In this document: piece after piece, positions 6,241 through 11,020 of the stretch | Position numbering within the stretch: the first letter of the stretch is position 1 | How the letters are laid out: the number at the start of each line of letters is the position of its first letter | NCBI GenBank assembly: GCA_937888775.1 | Contig: CALAQT010000303.1 | Span: forward strand, 1 to 11,020 | Length of the DNA: 11,020 nucleotides | Direction of reading: 5' to 3' | Source of the DNA: an uncultured Actinomycetes bacterium | GTDB lineage: Bacteria > Actinomycetota > Thermoleophilia > Solirubrobacterales > Solirubrobacteraceae | Made by a program: the position numbers and the translations under genes | Notes under the pieces: generated by a model | What the model was told of the DNA's origin: nothing | Database searches by the model: none | The model's input: the letters and a program-made list of their open reading frames with translations, nothing else

Positions 6241-6403
6241 AATTTCCCGCTTCGCTTGAGAATGCGGCCTGTTACCTGGTTACGACGTTTTGGCCGCTTC
6301 GCGCGCGGACGCAAGCGGCGCTCAGAGCTTCCCGTCGACCTGGCGGGAGTTCTGCCGCGCGCTTAGCACCTGATCGGCAACCGCGCCTTCGACTGACAGC
6401 CAC

Positions 6404-6760
6404 TCACCTTAGGTGGCGGCGTTCGGAGCGGCGGTACAAGGAGCTGACAGGGACCGACCACGCCCATCGTTCCCGTAGGGCTATTCCTGCTTGCGCGAAC
6501 GCGCGGCGCAACCTGTGGCGACGGAACCCCAACACACCGACCAGCACCGTCGTCTCCCGGTCGCGCACGACGAGGAACGTGCTTATCCATGGTGGGCAGA
6601 TGACCGCCTTGGCCATCGTGATGCTGTCCTCGCAGTGCACCACGTGGTGAGGCACGGACAGTTTACGTGTAACGCCCCACGGCCGAAAGACAACCCCCTC
6701 GTCGGATGAGACCGTCAGCGTTCCGAGGCCGTTGATGGGCACGCGATGAAAGAGCGCCAT
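6404..6760 (-). CDS. Hypothetical protein
   Basis: Possible 118-residue protein on the minus strand. The first half has beta-rich character (LGTLTVSSDEGVVFRPWGV, then KLSVPHHVVHCED). The second has strand FLVVRDRETTVLVGVLGF and an arginine-rich helix RRHRLRRAFAQAGIAL. The pattern of strands followed by one helix recalls small PH/GRAM-like folds, but this is only an impression. Third codon positions are mostly G or C, supporting coding on this strand. The ATG at 6760 is the natural start; GGCGGA precedes it but too closely for a good ribosome binding site. No membrane segment or catalytic motif is seen. The neighbours are short unassigned genes, so context gives no clue. Confidence 0.5.
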   Translation of the reverse strand: MALFHRVPINGLGTLTVSSDEGVVFRPWGVTRKLSVPHHVVHCEDSITMAKAVICPPWISTFLVVRDRETTVLVGVLGFRRHRLRRAFAQAGIALRERWAWSVPVSSLYRRSERRHLR

Positions 6761-6889
6761 TCCGCCAACACGGAACGTTTGGGAGAAGCGCTCAGGCGAA
6801 GAGGGCGATGCCTCGGAACTCGTATCAGCGGGTAGTTCTATACCTCGATTGTTGCACCGTCCAGAGCCCGCGCACCCCGTTTTCGTTGT

Positions 6890-7045
6890 TCAACCCGCTG
6901 AGCTGCTCGTCACCGTGCCGTCCGCGATCAGCTGGGCGAGCGAGTCGGTCAAACGGGCAAAGCTCTGTTGCTCGCGCGTGGGCAGCGCCGGGCTGGCGGT
7001 GATCACGCGCGCGAGCTCGACGAGCTGATCGCGGCGAGTAGACAC
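6890..7045 (-). CDS. Very small helical hypothetical protein
   Basis: A 51-residue protein starting at GTG (7045). It is mostly helical: RRDQLVELARVITAS, then a PALPTREQ turn, then a second helix FARLTDSLAQLIADG, with a short polar tail. This two-helix hairpin form is common in small regulatory or adaptor peptides, but no family is recognised. The start is supported by AGGTGA on the minus strand (7051-7056), five bases before the GTG. The open frame extends to 7159, but the extension is Pro/Arg-rich and improbable. No operon partner is visible. Confidence 0.5.
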   Translation of the reverse strand: MSTRRDQLVELARVITASPALPTREQQSFARLTDSLAQLIADGTVTSSSAG

Positions 7046-7197
7046 CCCGGTCACCTGACCGCGCAACCGGCCAGTTGACCGGGCACCGATGACTTCCGGG
7101 TGGCAGTGGCGTCTGAAGGGTGAGCGACAGGCCCAGCCGCCGCGGCCCGGGACAGGCACGTTCCCCTAGCAGCACGGTCGCCGACGACCCGAGACCA

Positions 7198-7203
7198 TAG
7201 AGT
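7198..7203 (+). promoter_or_regulatory. Possible -10 box for a leaderless transcript
   Basis: TAGAGT fits the actinobacterial TANNNT -10 pattern and lies seven bases before the ATG of the RibD-like gene, which lacks a ribosome binding site. No good -35 box is seen. Confidence 0.3.
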
Positions 7204-7210
7204 TCTGATC

Positions 7211-7768
7211 ATGCGGAAGCTGATTGCGTGGGCGTTCATGTACTCGCTAGACGGCCTTCTCGCCGACGAGGGCACCGAGTACTGGCAGTTCTGCTTCGGC
7301 CTGCCCGTCGACCCGGCGGACACGAAGCAGAAGGTCGGCCTTTACCAGAGCGCGTACGCGCACATCATGGGCCGCGCCGCCTACGAGGGCATGGCCGGAG
7401 CCTTGCCGACGGCCGACCACCCGTTCTCCCCCATCATGAACGCCGCGCGCAAGGTCGTCTTCTCCCGGACTCTAAAGACGGCCGAGTGGGCCAACACCAC
7501 CATCGCCGCTGGTGACACGAAAGAAGAGATCGACAAGCTCAGGCAAGGCGGCGACGGCCACATCGTGGTCTGGGGCGGCGTGAGCTTCTGGCGGTCGCTC
7601 ATGCGGCTCGACTTGATCGACGAGTTCCGCCTGGACTTGCACCCCTATGTTGCGGGCGAGGGTACCCGGCTGTTCGAGGACGTCCCCAAGAACTACCGGC
7701 TCGACCTGGTCTCCAGCACCGAGTTCAGTAACGGGACCGTCGGACTGCAGTACCGCCGGCACCGCTAA
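7211..7768 (+). CDS. Dihydrofolate reductase-like / RibD C-terminal domain protein
   Basis: A 185-residue protein of the YyaP/RibD C-terminal domain family, which shares the NADPH-binding fold of dihydrofolate reductase. Recognisable segments are LIAWAFMYSLDGLLADE at the N-terminus, IMGRAAYEGMAG around residues 52-63, the VVFSRTL strand near 83, and HIVVWGGVSFWRSLM (about 117-131). These are followed by LIDEFRLDLHPYVAGEGTRLF. Stand-alone members are usually annotated as dihydrofolate reductase family proteins; the substrate is generally unknown and a role in riboflavin synthesis should not be assumed. The ATG at 7211 matches the family start. No ribosome binding site is visible; TAGAGT ends seven bases before the ATG, so the mRNA may be leaderless. 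It appears to be transcribed alone. Confidence 0.93.
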   Translation: MRKLIAWAFMYSLDGLLADEGTEYWQFCFGLPVDPADTKQKVGLYQSAYAHIMGRAAYEGMAGALPTADHPFSPIMNAARKVVFSRTLKTAEWANTTIAAGDTKEEIDKLRQGGDGHIVVWGGVSFWRSLMRLDLIDEFRLDLHPYVAGEGTRLFEDVPKNYRLDLVSSTEFSNGTVGLQYRRHR

Positions 7769-7841
7769 ACCGGCGGCCGACATGCAGACGAGTGGCAATC
7801 AGGCGGGCGCCACGACCTGTCCGAGGGGTCCATCCTCGAGC

Positions 7842-7854
7842 GGGACACCGTCCC
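7842..7854 (+). terminator. Weak hairpin after the RibD-like gene
   Basis: GGGAC-ACC-GTCCC, followed by TTGTT, about 75 bases downstream of the stop at 7768. The stem is only five base pairs, so termination is uncertain. Confidence 0.22.
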
Positions 7855-7995
7855 TTGTTCGGAGACCTGCTTCGGTCGTGGCACACGCATCCGGCCGGGC
7901 TGGTCGCCGCCCTGCTCTGCGCGGGATCCGAGAAAGCTCGCCGGCCGTGATCGCGGATTGGCTTGGGTGTCGCATCGCTCGACTGCTGTGGGACG

Positions 7996-8214
7996 ATGTT
8001 CCCCGTGAGGCGACTCGCCGATTGGTTCGCCGAACGGAGTGCCCGGGGGATGCTCACGCGCGCCGTTGGTGCCTGGCTGCTCGTTGGGCTTCCGGTGATT
8101 GCCGCGCGGATTTGGTGGTCCGTCGCCGCCGCCATCACCGTCTTCGTGGTCGCCGTGACGGTGTACGTAGCGGCAGCGGTCCGCTACATGCACCATCACC
8201 GCCGACAGCTCTGA
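7996..8214 (+). CDS. Small two-helix membrane protein
   Basis: A 72-residue protein (69 if it starts at the GTG at 8005). A basic, amphipathic N-terminal segment RRLADWFAERSARGMLTR is followed by two hydrophobic helices at roughly 34-46 and 48-65. They are separated by a short ARIWW turn, and the protein ends in MHHHRRQL. The positive charges at both ends suggest both termini are cytoplasmic. No family is recognised. The segment GACGAT lies seven bases before the GTG at 8005, which would suit a leaderless start there; the ATG at 7996 is the alternative. Unassigned function; the neighbours do not help. Confidence 0.5.
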   Translation: MFPVRRLADWFAERSARGMLTRAVGAWLLVGLPVIAARIWWSVAAAITVFVVAVTVYVAAAVRYMHHHRRQL

Positions 8215-8555
8215 TACAGGCCGCAGTCAAGCGGGGTCGAAGCCCGGTTTCCCCAACACCGGCGGACCCCCGCGGTTCCGAATCGGGCCATATCCCCGCG
8301 TCTCCTATCGGCAAGGGGGTCACGCCGGTGCCCGAGCTCGACGTCGTCCTTTCGGGTGCAATCTGGCACAGGCGTCGGGCTAGCGCGTTGGCGCGTACCG
8401 GACAGCTGGATTGCCGCTCGAGCGGCGCTCTGCGGCCGTTACCGCTTCCGGCCGCCCACGGCGAAAGTGGTCGCCTTGTTGATCGCACGCTGGCGCGCTC
8501 GCCCAGGCCGATGGGGAGAGGGGCACGGCGCGGCTGAGCGCTCGCCCCGCTTATC
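8215..8555. other. Non-coding stretch, nothing recognised
   Basis: Open frames cross this interval on both strands, but all are arginine/proline-rich and resemble no family. No tRNA, repeat or strong hairpin was seen. It presumably holds the promoter for the ABC transporter operon; TATCGT at 8552-8557 is a possible -10 element. Confidence 0.4.
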
Positions 8556-9463
8556 GTGGCGTCCTTGGGCATGCAACCCGCTATCGCGATCGCCGGTCTT
8601 TCGAAGGACTATGGCTCCGGGTACGGTCTTTTCGCTCTCGATCTGGAGATCGAGCAGAGTGAGGTGTTCGGCTTTCTGGGGCCCAACGGCGCCGGGAAGT
8701 CAACGACGATGCGTCTGCTCCTGGATCTGATCAAGCCGACCTCGGGCCGCGCGTCGGTTCTCGGACTCGACACCCGAGCGAACAGCCTCGAGATCCGTCG
8801 CCGGGTTGGTTTTCTTCCCGGCGATTTCGCGCTCTACCCAAAGCTGACCGGCGCGAAGGTCCTCGACTACCTGGCCGACCTGCGGGGCGGGGTCGATCGG
8901 CGCGCGCGTGACGCGTTGGCTGAGCGTTTTGACGCGGATCTCGATCGGCCGATTCGTGAGTTATCGACCGGCAACCGCCAGAAGCTCGGGCTGATTCAGG
9001 CGTTCATGCACGACCCGGAACTGTTGATCCTGGACGAGCCGATTGCTGGCCTCGATCCGCTCGTGCAGCAGAGCTTCCATCGGCGGCTCGCCGAGACCAG
9101 TTCTCGAGGACACACCGTGTTTCTGTCCTCGCACACCCTCTCCGAGGTCGAGCGCGTCACCCACCGCGTCGCGATCCTGCGCGAGGGTCGGCTGGTCGTG
9201 GTCGACTCGCTGGAGAACCTTCGTAAGGTCGCCGTCCAGCGGTTGGAGATCGAGTTCAGCCCGTACCCGTGGACACGTTCCGTTCACTGCCCGGGGTGCG
9301 GGAAGCGACGGTCGATGGCCGGCGGCTGAGCGTGGCGTTCGAGGGGTCCGCTGACGCGATCGTGAAGGCCGCGGCGGCCCATGAAGTCCAAGCCATCCGC
9401 ACGCGCGACGATGACCTCGAGGAGATCTTCCTGCGCTACTACCGGCAGGACAGCCCCTCGTGA
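8556..9463 (+). pseudogene. ABC exporter ATPase, interrupted by one frameshift
   Basis: ATPase of a two-gene ABC-2 type exporter. Numbering from the ATG at 8571 (a GTG at 8556 adds five residues), Walker A GPNGAGKST is at 37-45, the signature LSTGNRQ at 131-137, and Walker B LLILDEP at 151-157. The switch histidine is in LSSHTLSE near 187. The Q-loop reads FLPGD, without the usual glutamine. After IEFSPYP the frame ends in unrelated sequence at 9329. The expected C-terminus, VDTFRSLPGVREATVDG through DDDLEEIFLRYYRQD, continues from about 9263 to 9463 in the -1 frame. Joining the two gives about 297-302 residues, normal for the family. A single missing base near 9261-9266, for example CCG-TAC for CCG-GTAC, explains the break. 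It may be a real recent mutation or a sequencing error. Its stop overlaps the permease start (GTGA). Confidence 0.85.
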
Positions 9464-10242
9464 TCTGGCCGGCGTTCAAGATGACGCTGCGCCTGCGCCT
9501 ACCGTCGACCGGCCTCGCGGCGCTCGGACTGGTCGCGGTGCTCCTGCTCGTCGGAGCCCTGTTCCCAGCGGTCGGGCATTCGTTCGGGAAGCTGAACATC
9601 CCTAAAGGCGTCTCGCACCTACTCGGGGGTGCCGACTACGGCACCATCACCGGCTGGTACAGGAGCGAGATCGGCTCGATCTACGGCCCACTGGTGATCT
9701 CCGCCGTGGCGATCACGGGGGTGGTCAGCGCCACCGCCGCAGAGGAGGAAGAGCGAATCCTCGCGCTCGTACTCGCCCACCCCATCGAGCGCGCCCGCTT
9801 GATCGCCGCAAAGGCCGCGGCAATCGCCGTAATCGTTTGTCTGATCGCTGTGGCCACGTTGCTCGGCCTGATCGCCGGAGTCACCCTCGCCGGCGGAGGG
9901 ATCAGCCTCGGCGACCTCAGCGCCTACTCACTGCACTTGGCCTTCTTCGGCCTGGCCATCGGCGCGATCGCACTCGCCGTCGGCGCGGGCACCGGGCGAC
10001 GGGCGCTAGCCACCGGAGCCGCTGCCGCCGCTGGGGTTATCGGCTGGCTGATCAACGGGTTCGCCCCCCTCGTGAACGCGATCGCCTGGCTCAAATACCT
10101 GTCCCCGTTCTACTATTACGCGGGTCACGATCCGCTCACCGAAGGCGTTGGCATCGTGGACCTCGCCGTGCTTGGCTTGCTCGCGCTGGTCTTCACAACG
10201 GTTGCCGTGCTGCGCATCGAACGCCGCGACCTGCGCGCGTAG
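9460..10242 (+). CDS. ABC-2 type exporter permease
   Basis: Integral membrane partner of the ATPase encoded just upstream; 260 residues. Six hydrophobic segments are seen at about 16-36, 74-94, 119-146, 158-178, 188-206 and 233-253. The motif EEEERILALVLAHPIERARLIAAK (shown in parts: EEEERILALVLAHP and IERARLIAAK, about 95-118) is the cytoplasmic loop typical of ABC-2 permeases and likely contacts the ATPase. Several Gly/Ala-rich helices are typical of this actinobacterial group. It starts at GTG (9460), overlapping the ATPase stop, so translation is coupled. The substrate is unknown; such pairs export drugs, lipids or peptides. The gene itself is intact although its ATPase is frameshifted. 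Confidence 0.9.
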   Translation: MIWPAFKMTLRLRLPSTGLAALGLVAVLLLVGALFPAVGHSFGKLNIPKGVSHLLGGADYGTITGWYRSEIGSIYGPLVISAVAITGVVSATAAEEEERILALVLAHPIERARLIAAKAAAIAVIVCLIAVATLLGLIAGVTLAGGGISLGDLSAYSLHLAFFGLAIGAIALAVGAGTGRRALATGAAAAAGVIGWLINGFAPLVNAIAWLKYLSPFYYYAGHDPLTEGVGIVDLAVLGLLALVFTTVAVLRIERRDLRA

Positions 10243-10270
10243 GAAAGCAGAGCCATCCTGCCCGATTGCG

Positions 10271-10289
10271 GAGCTGGGGTCGGCAGCTC
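10271..10289 (+). terminator. Candidate terminator after the exporter operon
   Basis: Arms GAGCTG (10271-10276) and CAGCTC (10284-10289) with a seven-base loop, followed by TTTG-poor sequence (TTGCATC). It lies 29 bases after the permease stop. Position is good, the T-run is weak. Confidence 0.35.
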
Positions 10290-10422
10290 TTGCATCGCAG
10301 GCGTCCGCCGGCAGACGCGTGCTTAGCCACTCAGTACGATCGCCGGGGGCGGGCCCTCTCTTGACGTCGGGACGGGCCTGTGTCGCACGGTCGAGCGGCA
10401 CCCGTGTTCGCGGAATGCCGAA

Positions 10423-10450
10423 ACGAGCCGATGGCGAGACGAGCCGATGG
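10423..10450. repeat. Direct repeat, 12 bp at 16-bp period
   Basis: ACGAGCCGATGG occurs at 10423-10434 and again at 10439-10450, separated by CGAG. The spacing of about one and a half helical turns could suit protein binding, but a chance duplication is equally possible. Confidence 0.7.
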
Positions 10451-10638
10451 AGCCGAGCAAGATCGAAACCGTCCGGTCTGCGGCGGAGTCCGCAGCTGGC
10501 GACACGGAGGGTCTATCGCCCTGTTACGCGCCGCCGCCGTTCAGTGCGACGGACGGCCTTGGCGACACCGCTCGCGATGCCCCGGCTGGGATCAGGGAGC
10601 AATCAGCGCAGCCGGCCGGTCAGAGTGTCGGCGTGCCG

Positions 10639-10644
10639 TAGCCT
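10639..10644 (+). promoter_or_regulatory. Possible -10 box for a leaderless transcript
   Basis: TAGCCT, six bases before the ATG of the small membrane protein at 10651, matches TANNNT. No ribosome binding site and no clear -35 box are present. Confidence 0.3.
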
Positions 10645-10650
10645 TGACCT

Positions 10651-10851
10651 ATGCACAGCAGGTTCACGTGGCACAGCATCATCTACAGGCTGATCCTCGG
10701 CGTTGTGGTCTTGGCGGTCGTCATCCCAGTTTGGGCAGGTGGGCACCACCCGATGTGGCCGGTTTCGCTCAGCACGATCTTCGTGGTGGCCGCACTTGGC
10801 ATCTTGCTGGCGCGCCAGCCGCGGCTGCGCGAGTGGTTGCGTCGCCGATGA
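10651..10851 (+). CDS. Small two-helix membrane protein
   Basis: A 66-residue protein with two clear membrane helices, about 10-29 (IIYRLILGVVVLAVVIPVW) and 35-54 (MWPVSLSTIFVVAALGILLA). A short AGGHHP loop joins them, and a basic tail RQPRLREWLRRR follows. Both ends are positively charged, so the hairpin probably has both termini in the cytoplasm. No family is recognised. It starts at ATG with no ribosome binding site. It is downstream of the ABC exporter but separated by about 400 non-coding bases and probably independent of it. Confidence 0.6.
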   Translation: MHSRFTWHSIIYRLILGVVVLAVVIPVWAGGHHPMWPVSLSTIFVVAALGILLARQPRLREWLRRR

Positions 10852-10877
10852 CCGCCCTGCCTCGCGAGAACCTGAGC

Positions 10878-10891
10878 ACGGACGGGTCCGT
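10878..10891. terminator. Short palindrome after the last gene
   Basis: ACGGAC-GG-GTCCGT, 27 bases after the stop at 10851. The two-base loop and missing T-run make it a poor intrinsic terminator; it may have no function. Confidence 0.2.
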
Positions 10892-11020
10892 CGAGGTCCG
10901 CTGACCGCAGACGTTGACGTGCCTGGATCCCGTCGCCCACGGGAACCGCTGCCTGTGTCGGGGAGCTAGTGGTGTCTCCTGTAAGTCCTGTCCTGATGGT
11001 CGTGGATCACGCGCCGAGGA

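Larger units (their letters stand above)
10243..10650. other. Mostly non-coding interval with a short direct repeat
   Basis: No convincing gene. A plus-strand frame at 10447-10641 would encode 64 residues, but it is low in hydrophobic content, rich in Ala/Ser/Gly/Pro and resembles nothing known. The interval holds the hairpin at 10271-10289, a direct repeat at 10423-10450 and a small inverted repeat, CTGCGG/CCGCAG (10478-10495). Confidence 0.4.

Noticed and set aside
7647..8537. Plus-strand open frame of nearly 300 codons after the RibD-like gene
   Set aside because: It begins inside the RibD-like gene in another frame, overlaps the small membrane protein, and its product is Ser/Arg/Pro-rich without any motif.
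10447..10641. 64-codon plus-strand open frame
   Set aside because: No ribosome binding site, low-complexity composition and no family resemblance.
10965..11020. Insertion sequence end at the right edge
   Set aside because: The sequence GGTGTCTCCTGTAAG looked like a possible transposon terminus, but no inverted partner or transposase is in the window.

Overview
The window is a GC-rich bacterial chromosome segment. Leaderless-looking starts, GTG/TTG start codons and the protein types point to an actinobacterium, possibly a deep soil lineage such as Thermoleophilia. That placement is inference; no rRNA or marker gene is present.

Layout. (1) 1-723: a small GIY-YIG nuclease-like gene on the minus strand (178-471), then non-coding sequence ending in a perfect 10-bp tandem repeat (691-724). 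(2) 724-5691, minus strand: the core of the window, a membrane-bound uptake [NiFe]-hydrogenase operon. Its order is hyaA-type small subunit (5186-4005), large subunit (4008-2278), cytochrome b (2287-1538) and maturation protease (1541-1008). Each gene overlaps the next, so translation looks coupled. The last overlap leads into a decayed ketopantoate-reductase-like fragment (1011-724). A SHOCT-domain membrane protein (5691-5443) lies upstream in the same orientation. (3) 5720-7200: a degraded zone with a TetR-type C-terminal remnant, a perfect hairpin or palindrome, and three small unassigned genes. (4) 7211-8214: a RibD/DHFR-like reductase and a small membrane protein. (5) 8556-10242: an ABC exporter operon whose ATPase is split by a single frameshift and whose permease is intact. 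(6) 10243-11020: mostly non-coding, with one small two-helix membrane protein.

How the hydrogenase parts work together: the small subunit carries a twin-arginine signal, so the folded dimer is exported with the large subunit. The protease trims the large-subunit C-terminus after Ni insertion, and the b-type cytochrome takes electrons from H2 into the quinone pool. No hyp maturation genes lie in the window, so those must be elsewhere.

The most notable observation is in the small subunit. The second cysteine of the proximal-cluster CxxC motif is replaced by asparagine (Asn72), so neither the standard four-Cys nor the six-Cys O2-tolerant proximal cluster site is complete. Remnant genes on both sides of the hydrogenase block suggest an accessory, rearranged locus.
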